Assembly (NCBI GenBank): GCA_027579435.1
Contig: JANBPK010000169.1
Span: 1 to 19,838, forward strand
Length of the DNA: 19,838 nucleotides
Source: Candolleomyces eurysporus
Lineage: Eukaryota; Basidiomycota; Agaricomycetes; Agaricales; Psathyrellaceae
Reading direction: 5' to 3'
Shown: piece by piece, positions 1-10,666 of the stretch
Layout of the letters: every line of letters begins with the position of its first letter
How positions within the stretch are numbered: position 1 is the stretch's first letter
Position numbers and translations under genes: made by a program
The notes under the pieces: model-generated
Database searches by the model: none
Told to the model about the DNA's origin: nothing
The model's input: only the letters and a program-made list of their open reading frames with translations

Positions 1-243
1 CAATTCTTTCGAGGGAGAGGATGGCGAATCGCGAGGGAAATCTGCCTACTCGACATGCGATCTCGAATTTGGTTTCCATTTCCATGCCTTTACGCAGAAA
101 TTGCTCAGTTTCTTTGCGGACCCGTCCCGGTCGCTTCACCATTCTCACATCACCCAAGAAAGAACCCGATGGTCGTTCGCGCAATGCACGTGGCTGAGCC
201 TAGACTCGAACCAGTCTCTCTTCAGTGCTGTCTGAGGGCGTAG

Positions 244-676
244 AAGGTACGAGTAGTGCGAGCACTTGCCTCCGATCAAGATGAGGTATCCATTCGTATA
301 ATGGTTAGACTTTCTCTGTTTATTCGAAGTCTCTTTGCTAACCGCATTTTCATCGCACAGCAGAGTTTCATGGTCCTTGCATCGCCCTCACAAGAGGTTG
401 AGGCGCTCTTTAGAGAGGTAAGCTCTGCAGTTCTTCAGCTCACGGACAAACTTGGCTACTGTCAAACCCGCAAGCGTCTCCATAAAGCGATTCAGAAAGA
501 TGTTCAAGGTATAATTCGTCAGCTGAGAAAGTAGCGCCTATCCTGACAGCCCTTCCTTCACAGCGTTGATAATTGCTGATGTAGACAGACCGACTCTCCA
601 CATCGACTCTCGTTTTTCAGGTCGAATTGAAGAATGGTCTAAAACGAAGTGCAGTCATCTGAAGTTAATCGATTAA
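244..676 (+). CDS. 3' end of an unidentified spliced gene
   Basis: I do not recognise this protein. A well-formed intron runs 286-360 (GTATCC donor, CTAAC branch site, GCACAG acceptor). The exon 361-508 is open, and a second intron 509-563 (GTATAA to TTCACAG) joins in frame to an exon ending at TAA 674-676. The predicted tail is helical and charged in its middle part (AVLQLTDKLGYCQTRKR). The exon before 286 is open only back to a stop at 241, so earlier exons must lie upstream or outside the window. An alternative 3' splice at 620 (TTTTTCAG) would give a different C-terminus. It could be a decayed fragment; the splice signals are the main support. Confidence 0.3.
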
Positions 677-1045
677 TATAGTATGTATGAGCATATAGGT
701 CGTATATAAGCAGGTTTTCTGTATAAAGGTCATAAAGCTATAGTGATCACAGCTTGCCAGAGAGAACACGACAACATCCCACTGATGTGCTTTCTCGGTT
801 CTTGGCATTGGCGTTCGTGACCAATTGAATGCATTTCACAATGACTGCACAGCAGGGATCCAGCCTGTAATTTCCCCTCAGCCCACCACTGCTTCCCGTG
901 CACAGCCCTGCTTGAACGATCACAGCAGCTGTCAATAGGCAGCGCCTGGGAGGCCGGGCGCTAATTACGCAACGGTGGCGCTTCGAAACGAAGCGGCATC
1001 CCAGGGGCAATCAGTGGATGCATGCCTTCTTGACCTCAAACCACC
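677..1045. other. Intergenic stretch upstream of the NLR gene
   Basis: About 370 bases between the stop of the upstream partial gene and the NLR start. I see no gene, RNA or repeat here. The beginning is AT-rich (around 665-745, many TATA-like words) and the rest is of mixed composition. It presumably holds the terminator of the upstream gene and the NLR promoter, but no site is distinct enough to name. Confidence 0.5.
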
Positions 1046-4000
1046 ATGTCGTCCCACTCTCGCGTGCATTCTTTTAGTCCTTTCATCAATGGAGGTTGGT
1101 TGCTTATCGTGTCCAGTCTGCCATTTACTCAGTCATTTGACAGGGGGATCACAGCAACTGTTCCCGGATGCCAGCAATTTCTCGATGAGAGATCCCAGCT
1201 TCCAAATTGCTGGCCGAGATATCATTTATCACAGTACAGAGAAGAATGACAATGATTGTCTGTGATGTTGATCTGTTCCGTACTGAGGAGGAACTGACCT
1301 AGAACTCTAGACGCCCAGAAAGTAGCTCGCTGGCTGAGCACGACGGACGTCAAGCGTACACACACGGATACACTGGCTAAACGTACTCCCGGAACGGGCA
1401 CATGGCTTGTGGAAGGGGATCAATTCACGCTATGGTCTCGAGGAGAGAAGAAAGTGCTTTGGGTGACTGGGATGCGTAAGTGATTGGCCTGAACTGCATA
1501 GCACTGCCATCGTAGATACTGACGTTATTCCTCACCAAGCCGGCTCTGGGAAGACTGTCTTGGCGTGCGTCTCTTCTCCCGCTCTATGATTGCTGGATGC
1601 CTCGCTGACCCGTACTTCTCGTCGAATTGAGCAGTTCTATCGCTACCGACCACATCAAACAAACGATCTGTGCCCCTTCAAAAGGCGAGCATGTCGTCAT
1701 ATTTTTCCAGTGCCAGTACAAGCTCCCCATCACTCCCGCTCGCATCCTCTCGACATTTCTTCGTCAATTGGTCGAGGAAGATCACGAAGGCGTATTCGCG
1801 GTCATTGAACCCATCTACATCGAATGGCTAAACAAGTCAACCCCGCTCTCGGAAGAGCAGACCATCGATATCCTAGGAAAGGCCTTCGGTCTCTTTCAGA
1901 AGGTCTACATCGTCGTGGATGCATTAGACGAGCTGAAAGAGAGTACGCGGAACAGGCTCCTGCGGTTATTGGCATCCTTGCCAAAGGGAAACCTTTTCTT
2001 GACCTCGCGGCCAATGAACCCAGAAAGCAACGTTCTAACGCAATTACTCAATCGGGAGGTGGATTATCTGCAAATCGCGGACAAGAACAGGGGCGATATC
2101 GCAACGTTTGTCTCGACCACCCTCAAGAACAACTTAAGACTCTCGTCGATCGCTCCCACTGCATCATCGGTAACAGAGAATATCCTCACAAAAATGAATC
2201 AAAAATCGAGTGGCATGTGCGTCTTTCTTTCTCGAGCTGGCTCTCACATGCTCACTGGTTCTTTTAATCACCGCACAGGTTCCTTCTTGCATCTTTGCAA
2301 GTCGAATCGCTGAAACATTGCATTTCTACCAATGACCTACTCGAGAAAATTGAGCGGCTGCCTTCGGGAGTCACCGAGATGTACGAACGCACAATGGAAC
2401 GCATCGAGGCCCAAGAAACAGCAGAAGCGTCTCTCGCTAGACGTGCTCTCCTCTGGGTGACGTATGCCCAAACCTATCTGACCTTGAAACGGCTCCAGCG
2501 TGCACTCGCCATCTCGCCCCAAAACGGATTTAGCACCAACGATCTCTCCCCAGAATATTTGATTCTGTCCTGTTGCTGCGGTTTGCTGGTAGTTGATCCC
2601 AGCACCCGGTTCGTACGGCTTGTTCGTGAGTGGATCTTGCATCTCTCCTTCACCGATCCCGAGGCTGATACCCAATCGTTTGCAAGATTTCACGGCTGAT
2701 GACTTTATCCGGAGCCTGTCTGGCAAGATCTTCAAATCGCCACATACCTTCATCGCGCAACACTGCATCGCTTATCTCTCCAGTCCTGCCCCCAGTTCTC
2801 CATCATCCCCCATTCCGTCTCCATTATCCTCCTCCTCTTCGTCGTCCCAGTCATTCGCCCTGGAACCCCGTCCTATATCAGTTGGTGACGACGACACCGA
2901 TTGGAAATGCCAGGATGGTCGAGAAATCGCATTCCCCTACGCATACGGCGACTGGGGAGTTCACGCCAAGCAAGCCTGGTCCGAACCAGACAGCGGGATA
3001 GCAAGCATAGTCGCTGCCTTCGTAATGGGCTGCAAAGACTATATCTGCAATATCTCTTCAGCGTCCGGTTGGCAGAGCGCCCTTCGTCCGACAACCGAAA
3101 TCATCCAACCAACCCATCTTGTTGCGTTGCATGGTCTCTCCAAAATCCTGCCCTCGATGAAGGGGTCTTGGAGGCAACGGACCTCGAGCGGGTCGACACC
3201 GCTACACCTTGCAGCGTACAAGGGCCACGAAGACATTGCCCAAGCAATCTTCGAGGAGGCTCCGAGCTGGGTGAACGACGTGGATGACTTTGGTTACACA
3301 CCCTTCATGCTCGCTTGCCAGCAAGGACACGTCGACATCGTCACCATCTTCCTTTCCTCCTCCCACTCCATCAATCTCAACGCACGAACGACACCTCACA
3401 ACTCGACACCTCTCATCCTTGCCACGATCTGGGGCCACGCGCCTGTCGTCGAGCTTCTCGTTCACCGCAGGGAGGACGGAGAGAGAATCGACGTCGACCT
3501 CCATGCGCAGGATAATCAGGGCCAAACGGCGCTCATGATCGCCTGTGCCCTGGGTTTCCAGGAAATCGTCGAGATCCTGACGAGACGGGGCGACCTAAAC
3601 GTCAATCAGAGTACAGCGTTCAGATATACGGCTTTCACTGAAGCCGCCATCCACGGCTCCATCCCCATCTTCAAACTCTTACTCGACCATCCTCTCCAAG
3701 CCTTCAATCCGATGGAGGATACCGCCCTCATCCGCGCTTCGAGATTCGGTCGAGAGGCCATGGTCGAATACCTTCTCTCCTTGAAGAATATCGATCCAAA
3801 CGTGCGGTGTGGGGCTGGTAACACGCCTCTCATCACCGCTGCAGCCGATGGGCACCGGCGAATTTGCAGTCTTCTCTTGGAACACCCAGACATGGATGTC
3901 AACGCGCAGAACGGCACCACAGTGGCAGTTCGGCATCGTGACATAAGTCCAAGGATGAGCAGGACGGGGACGGGGACGACAGCGCTGATGATGGCCTGCA

Positions 4001-4287
4001 TGGGTGGACACAAGAGCGTTGTAGACCTGCTGCTTGGTCACAAGGACATCAACGTGGACGTTAAAGATCATACAGGGAAGACCGCTTTGCTACTCGTGCG
4101 ACGGGAGGGAAGGCATGGAAAAGATATCGTGACATCCTTGCTTCAGGCCATGAGTCGCAAGCTGCCGGGAAAGATGAAAAAGCACAGAAGTAGTAATGGG
4201 GTAGTTGGGGGGCAGTGCGTTCTGAAAAGCGAATATATTGCTGTATTTATGGGCTTTATTAATATGCTTGAACCTGGAAGAATTTGA
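1046..4287 (+). CDS. NACHT-ankyrin STAND protein (fungal NLR)
   Basis: Cytosolic NLR-type signalling ATPase. Exons 1046-1094, 1144-1257, 1311-1475, 1540-1564, 1635-2216, 2279-2625 and 2687-4287 close in frame to 960 aa. The start has a good context (CACCATG). Order: a short N-terminus with the motif ASNFSMRDPSFQIAGRD (about residues 24-40); a linker of the GTGTWLVEGDQF type found before fungal NACHT domains; Walker A GMPGSGKT at 108-115; Walker B VYIVVDALDEL at about 208-218; then GMFLLASLQVESLKHC and RLVHFTADDF, both typical of basidiomycete NACHT-ankyrin proteins. A Ser/Pro-rich low-complexity segment lies near 458-485. About nine ankyrin repeats run from residue 596 to near the C-terminus; the eighth is set off by an insertion after the seventh. 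Family knowledge: such proteins are proposed to sense non-self or cellular damage and oligomerise. The ligand is unknown. The N-terminus is too short to be a recognised effector domain. The first intron (GTTGGT donor) is the least certain. Confidence 0.88.
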
Positions 4288-4289
4288 CG

Positions 4290-4802
4290 TTAGTTAAGAG
4301 CCCAAGAAATGAGAGAATGAAACTGGAGGTCAGAGAATCGATGCATATCAACAAGTCCATCCCCCATCTCCACTTTGTACACTTGGGAGACTTTGGTGTA
4401 GGGAATGGATTCGTGTCCGCCCATCGAAAAATTATCATCAAGGAAAAATTGAGGAACAGCTACTCACATCTATCTTAAAGTCAAGAACCGGATAGGTAAG
4501 CAGCATTGAAGGCCTGGAAAATGTGGTTAGTCGTCTGGTAGAAACGAGCAATCATTCAAAGCAAAAATGCTCAGACAAGGCTGAAATCAAATAAATTCCA
4601 CAAGGGAGATTCGGAAAGAATTGAGTATGGTAATTATGATGAATCATCGCCGCATTTTTTATGGAGGCAAGGCTAATAGAAAGGCTGCTTACCTTCACTT
4701 CATCGTGAGCTGAAGGAAAAGAGCGAACGCGTCGCGATCAGAGAAAACTTTATCCGACATAGTTCAGACTCCGCTTGAACCAACAGTCACATGGTACTTA
4801 CG
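4290..4802 (-). other. Possible small spliced antisense transcript
   Basis: Read on the minus strand, this FES1-NLR spacer has ordered splice signals. A GTAAGT donor at 4801 leads to a TTCCTTCAG acceptor at 4710. A 17-nt exon (4693-4709) ends at a GTAAGC donor. A TTTTCCAG acceptor at 4514 opens an exon (4468-4513) holding ATG and 13 codons (MLLTYPVLDFKID), followed by a GTGAGT donor. Downstream, a 44-codon ORF (start 4424, MGGHESIPYTKVSQVYKV...) and a CTAAC/TTCCAG acceptor near 4281 could supply the last exons, but I could not join them in frame with confidence. If real, it is a tiny gene divergent from FES1 and overlapping the NLR 3' end. I recognise no family. It may instead be chance. Confidence 0.25.
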
Positions 4803-4963
4803 ATAAGATAAGATTGATCTTTCTAGTGTCTTCGATCATGTTCTCATTCTTTCGCGTTGGTTTTGAGCCTCGAAATATAAATCCGTCATTCACTGGACCT
4901 TGAACAGCCCTTTCTACCTCTTCTATAANCCCCCCAAATCCTTGCTTTACCACTACCAGAGCC

Positions 4964-6381
4964 ATGGAATCACTACTACGATGGTCGATCCAGAATTCTA
5001 CCAGTCTGGACAGTGCACCGTCCGATAGGCCACCGGCGCGACGGGAGGACCTAAATCCTGAAATTATTGATATGATTCTGGGGAAGCCAGACTCGGAGCT
5101 GATGAAAGAAGACGTAGCGGTTGCCATCGACTCTTCCAAGTCAGAAGACGAGCGGATCGCCGCCCTAGACCACCTTGAAATGGTACGAGCTATTCCAACT
5201 TCTGGAGGTTTATGATTGGTGCTAACAAGAGAAATTCCAGTTGATTGAGCAAATAGACAACGCCAATAGTGAGTACGTCTGACCCTTCTCATTCATTCCA
5301 ATTAAATTTTGATCTAGATCTGGAGAAGTTGAAACTATGGGATCCCCTACATTCGCTGCTTACCTCCCAGGTTTCGACTGAAATCAAGGTCCAAGCCTTG
5401 TGGGTGATTGGCACGGCCCTGCAGAATAACCCTGCTGCTCAGGACGCGGTACGTCTCTCTCCGCTCTCGTGAGCTCAATCAAACTCATAAAAGTTTCTAG
5501 TACCTCGCGTTCAATCCTCTACCAACCCTTGTATCGTTCCTGACTCCATCGCCCGAGTCTACAACCCAGACACGATCCAAGGCCATTTACACGCTATCCG
5601 GACTGCTAAAGCATAACGCTCCTGCAGTCAAACTTCTCTCCAATCCTGATACCAACGGCTGGCAGAAACTCAAAGACGCTCTCCAAGGTTCGTTTCCCCT
5701 CACCTCCGGCTAATGTAACCGATCCTGACTCGTCTTTAGACACAAGCATCGCCATTCGACGGAAAACGATCTTCCTCCTCGGAGCACTCCTCATCCCCAC
5801 ATCTCCCGTCCCTCAAACACACCAACAGCCCCTCCTCCTCGGCAATGCTCCCGCCAATCCAAANGCTACACCATCGACCAGTGCTACCGTCCACGAAGGA
5901 CCCGCGGTGAGCGTCCACACGCCAGATACCCGACCTGCCCCGTCGGAGAGCTCCAATGAGCTATCCACGACAACTCGCATGCTGCCCACCTTCGAGACGC
6001 CTCCCGATCACAGACGTATACATTCGCTTTGGAGGCATTTGAGAAGAACGGGATCCTCGATGCCGTAATTTCATCGATCGTCTCCCCGGTAGCGTACGGC
6101 GTCGATGGGGAGAATACCGAAGCTGATCATGATTATGAGGAGAAAGCTTTGAGGTACGTGCTCCACTTATCACTGTGGGTTCGACGAGTGCTGATGACAC
6201 GGTTTCCAGGGTGCTCCACACTTACAGTGTGACTTGCCATGGTCCTCTCAGCGCCTCGCAAAAAGAAACGTTGAAACGGTGGACCGAGTCTCAGAAGACG
6301 GGGTCAGGAGGCGCACAGCAATTGGCAGAGAGATGGAACCTCACTGGTACCGAGCTCGGCGAGTTCACCGCGAAATTGTGA
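4964..6381 (+). CDS. FES1: Hsp70 nucleotide exchange factor Fes1
   Basis: Armadillo-type exchange factor that promotes ADP release from cytosolic Hsp70 (Ssa) and helps direct misfolded proteins to degradation. The start MESLLRWSI followed by LIEQIDNANNLEKLKLWDPL, then arm-like helices (VQALWVIGTALQNNPAAQDA; KAIYTLSGLLKHN), is the Fes1/HspBP1 signature. Exons 4964-5182, 5241-5268, 5318-5448, 5501-5687, 5740-5880, 5961-6153 and 6210-6381 give 356 aa. The fifth intron is ambiguous. I chose GTGCTA at 5881 to the acceptor ending at 5960 because it keeps an open segment (DNSHAAHLRDASRSQ) that looks like part of the fold. A stronger donor (GTGAGC, 5907) with the acceptor at 6013 also closes the frame, at 347 aa. 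An N sits in exon 5 at 5864. The stop lies 168 bases from the convergent GH115 stop. An N beside a C run (4929) falls in the leader. Confidence 0.93.
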
Positions 6382-6549
6382 TCTTGTCTTGGCTGTATAG
6401 ATTCCAGAGGGTGATTAATAGTAAAACTTGCGGCTGCGTCATTCATATTCACAATATTGTACACGCAGTTTCTTCCGAGTCCAAAGGATATGAGAGAATG
6501 GTGAGAATTGATAATTTACGGTAGCGAGTGGATATATCCGAGGCTGCAT

Positions 6550-9500
6550 TTAGACAATTCGGCTCTCAGGAGGACCGAGATAGCTCTCTGCAAGGCCACC
6601 GGCATCTGGAGGATCGCTCAGTCAGTCACATATCACCGAGGGTGAAAAAGGCGGTAGCACGTACTGATGACAATCTTTTGCAAAACAACGGCAGTCTCAA
6701 CCATCGAGATCTACGACAAATAGAATCAGTACCCATCCCGACTCGAAACCTGGTAAGACTTACTTTGAGAGTATGAGCACCAGGAGTAACACCAGTGAAC
6801 GTAACAGTCTGGGCATTAATAGAATTCGCCACCCAGCCATTTGCGGTTCCCCAACCGGGAGGGTCACCCCTGCGACTGGAAGCGGGGACAGGCTGAACAC
6901 GAACAGGCGTTCCAGAGTCGAGCGCAACGCCAAGAGCCAACGGCTTCTGGTCAGTAGCCGCGTTGAGTGAAGGCGAGAGGTAGAGCGTGGCAGTCAAGTT
7001 GCCCGATCCTCCGATAGTGTTGAAGTTGACAAAGTCGTATTCGCTGTTGTCACGGTGAAAGGAGTCAGAATACCTCGACAAAGAAAAGGTTAGTGGATCG
7101 CTTACACAGTGGGTCCAGCGCCAATCTCAAAGCTCTGGTCGTTGCGTGGAAGAGGTGTGATTGCAGAAAGGGTTCGGCCCAACCCTGGGAGCTCAGTCCA
7201 GGTGGTCCCATCGACAGCGTTGTTTCGAGAGCTGTGCGCTGCTTCAATCGAAATGACACCCTTGCTCTCCACGAAGCCTGGAAGGGCCGTCAGTCAACCG
7301 CATGAGCGAAAAGCGTGCACGAGGCAGGCAGGCGTACGCACCCTTGAATCCAGAAGGCAAGACATTCTTGGTGGCCACAAAGTTGACACTGACAGCCAAA
7401 GGCTGGTAGCCAGACGAAGTAGCAGTGAACGTGATCTTGGCAGGGTTCGCACCGTCCTGCAGCTGACTCCAATCTGCAACGCTAACAAACACACGCTCCT
7501 CAACCTTGTTCCTAGGCGAAATGGAGCCCCGGGAAGTCGACAATCGGACCCAAGACGCGTTGGCGACAGCGGTGAACTGGAATGATGCAGGGCCTCCAGC
7601 TCCGATATCGATGTATCGGTTGTTGAAGTCGTCAAAGTTGTTGATGGTAAGGGTCCAGTCGGCGCAGTTGTATCCATCTCGGCAGTTGTGGCGGTTGTCT
7701 CCGGGCCTACGAAGAGGTAGACTTCAGTCATATGTTGCAGTAGCCGGTTATTCAACGTACCAGGAACCGTAAGTGCCCTCGGGAACGACTCTGATAACGC
7801 CAGGCAAGGCCTGCTTACGAGCTTGAATTCGGGTAATCGGAGGCATAGAGTTCTGCATGGGCTGCTGCCAGTAGTCGTATCCAATATCTATTGCTCACGT
7901 CAGTCATGCCAGGAGAATCGACGAGGGTTAACTTACGGGTCTGGTCCATGATGCTACCGGGTTCATATCGCTCAGTGCGACTGAAAAGACAGTAAACACC
8001 GAAGAGACTCACTGGTTCCATTTACCTGAAACAACGTTAGAAATGAGTCAAATGGTAAAAGTCAATCGTAGACGTACCGTTGAGCAAGCCGTTATACTGC
8101 GTCTCGATATCATAGTCAACGTCGAACAGACGCTCAACAGTGTCTGCGAGGCTGTTTGCACTCAACTAGAATGAAAGCGGAAGATCAGCAGGACTGGTCA
8201 TCGCAGAAGCAACTGTACACTTACCCTGGCCTGTACAGCTCGCATGCTATTCAAGCCCGCGCTTACATACTACACGATTCCGGTCAGCCAAAGCACTATT
8301 TCCATGACATGACGCTTCCTCGTACCATATTTGCAAGGTTGTTGCTAGCAAGAACAGGGTGGTGGACCAATTGGAAGTACGCGGGCTTGAAGTTCTGGGG
8401 AAGGGAATTATAGATCCTGGTCGAAGCATCGAGCAGCGTACTCCAACCCGCAAGAACGGTCTCGGCCCTATTGAAAGACAAAGGAAAGGAAGAGTCAATC
8501 CTCCAAAGCGCATTGCAAATCTTAGGATTCACTTACTCCCGATAGTTGATCAAGCTGTAAGTTGTACCGTTCCACAACTCGGGCTTACGGCGAGAGTTGA
8601 AGCGGGTGAGGTTACCAACAATCTGGGTGATAGTTCCAGCAGTGGCAGCGGAGACGTCGAATTCACGCTGCGCCCATGCGTTAACGTATTGGTTTATGTT
8701 GTTGTGGGTCCATCGGGTCGAGTTCCAGCCATAGTTGAGGAAGAATTCGATTTCACGTTCGTAGGGCTTCAAGTCTCCAACGTTGACGATCCAGAGCTTG
8801 GTGGACGATCGAGCAATGGCGAGGGAAAGTTGTTCATGAACCTTTTCAAGCTGAGTGCTCTACAGAGGTCGTGAGTAATCAGTACAAGTTAGAAGACATA
8901 GGGGCGCCACATACGATGATCCACTTGTAGTTTCGTGGGTCTCCCACGTAGTCAAACTAAAGACAAATGAGCAAGAGTTTGTCGAGAAGGTAGAATGACA
9001 ACATACGTGATAGTAAACACCCGCTCCTCCGGTCCTGTTGCGCTGAGACGCGGGTGGGAAGCCCCGAATATTACCCCAGCTAAGAGCGGTCGACGTTTAG
9101 CAAACGCTCTTATTCCTCGGAGATCCTGAAGAAACTCACTTGTCATCGGACCAGAGAAGAGTAACATAATCCGGAACTTGAAGACCCTTGGTATAATAAT
9201 CTTCGACTTCCTTGTCTACATATCAATGTTAGCCTGCAAACATGAAGCAGGTATTTCGAAGAGACGCACAGAGAGTCCAGACTTGAGGGATTGTAGCAAT
9301 GTCGACATCGCTTCCATAGGCTTGCCTGAGAATTTCAGCTTGGTCGGCGATAACACCTTCCAGTAGTTGAATGTTGGTGTCTTCAGAAAGTGGCACTACA
9401 ATTTGGGTTAGCTCGAGCGTCGCAAAACACAATCAATGCAACTTACAGTCTCCAAAACCTCTCATTCCCAAGGTGTAAAGGGACTCATAAGGACGAGCTC

Positions 9501-10666
9501 GTTGCGCTCCTTCAAGCCAGTACTGCTTGATAGCGTCCGAGTTGGTGGAATAATCCCACTTTCCTGCGGTGAATTCGTTGGGGGTAGAGCGCATCATCGG
9601 TTCTTGGTGACTAGAAGTATTCGGACCGTCAGCGGCTGCCACGGACTCTCGAGAAGAAACAAATCACATACCTCGTGCCCATAACGACACCATAGAAATC
9701 GGCCAAAGGCTGGTTCAGAGGATCGTCGACGGCGAACTTGCTAAAGTGACAGTGAGAATGTGCTCCCTTTTTGACAGAGCAGATAAACTTACCCCGACCA
9801 CATGGCAGGCCAGAGATAGTTGCCACGAAGTCGAAGGATCAGTTCAAACCTGATAATCGTCAGTCTTGTATCCTCCACGCTGCTAATGAGGGAAAAGCGC
9901 ACACTTTGCCATAGAAAAGGTGATTGAAAGGAGCGCCGGTCCCATTCGTGAACTTCTCTTGAGCCCAGCTCTGCAGGGCGGGCTGCTCATCGTTCAAGAA
10001 GATACCACGATACTTGACAGTAGGCGACCCATGAGAGCAACCGGAAGCCGAAACGAATAGTTGAGATTGTTTGGTGGTTGGAACGTCTGCCCACCAATAC
10101 CAAGGGGAAACACCTATAAACCACTGTCAGCTTGGTGAAACAGACGCGATACGAAGGCAAGACTCACCGAATTGTTCAGAGTGATCGTACAGAGCGTAAA
10201 TGGTACCCCGTTTGTCAGCGCCGATGATGACATAGGCACTCGAGACGCCAGGAAGAGGGTTTTCAACGCGTCGACTCAAAAAAGCCTCCCACTGCCCTTG
10301 GATTGACGACACGTCCAATCCCGTGGTGTTCACGATTTGATCGATGAGGGGCGACTTTCCAAGGGTTCCAATGATGATAGGCGCCTGTGAGCCGGAAGCC
10401 TGGATGTCGGAAGTGGTGACATTGCGGAAACTAGGTTTGACTCCCGTAACGCGTTCAATGTCGGCAACGAAGTCAGCGGCGGCAAGCTGCACACCCGGCC
10501 AATCTTCTTGAGAGATGAGAACCGGTGCTGCCCTTCGCCCAGACACTACGGAGAAAGTAGACGACGAAGATTGGAAGGAGACACACGTCTCTTGCCCAAT
10601 GCCGACAGCATGCTGGACGAGAAGGGATAATGCGGTGGTGGTGAGCAGGAGAAGACGGCGCGCCAT
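6550..10666 (-). CDS. GH115 xylan alpha-1,2-glucuronidase, secreted
   Basis: Removes (4-O-methyl-)glucuronic acid side chains from xylan outside the cell. Twenty-one exons: 10666-10168, 10113-9903, 9849-9793, 9740-9672, 9610-9447, 9395-9270, 9215-9140, 9079-9007, 8956-8915, 8859-8537, 8467-8326, 8269-8225, 8165-8078, 8025-8013, 7953-7937, 7887-7761, 7706-7342, 7277-7106, 7043-6764, 6710-6665, 6605-6550. All phases agree, giving 996 aa, a usual length for fungal GH115. A signal peptide (MARRLLLLTTTALSLL, to about residue 22) precedes the N-terminal domain. Family motifs: YRGIFLNDE (201-209), NYLWPAMW (247-254), HQEPMMRS (280-287), DYVTLLWSDDNWGN (391-404), KWNHIMDQTHIGYDYW (640-655) and the C-terminal VVLQKIVI...YLGPPES. 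Two exons are only 13 and 17 nt and together encode the conserved KWNHIMDQTH core. No premature stop is seen and the gene looks functional. Neighbours give no cluster of other xylanolytic genes. Confidence 0.95.

Noticed and set aside
2337..2768. 143-codon minus-strand ORF opposite the NLR
   Set aside because: It lies opposite NACHT and ankyrin exons that carry clear family motifs; it is a shadow of them.
7074..7105. A very short (about 32 nt) intron in GH115 using the acceptor GTCGAG
   Set aside because: The acceptor at 7044 (ACAACAG) gives a normal 62-nt intron, keeps the frame and yields GPTVEYDFVNF, a better fit to the family.
7981..8012. A 32-nt GH115 intron ending in TTTTCAG
   Set aside because: It would insert ten residues into the conserved KWNH-MDQTH motif. 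The acceptor at 7954 gives a 59-nt intron and an uninterrupted motif.
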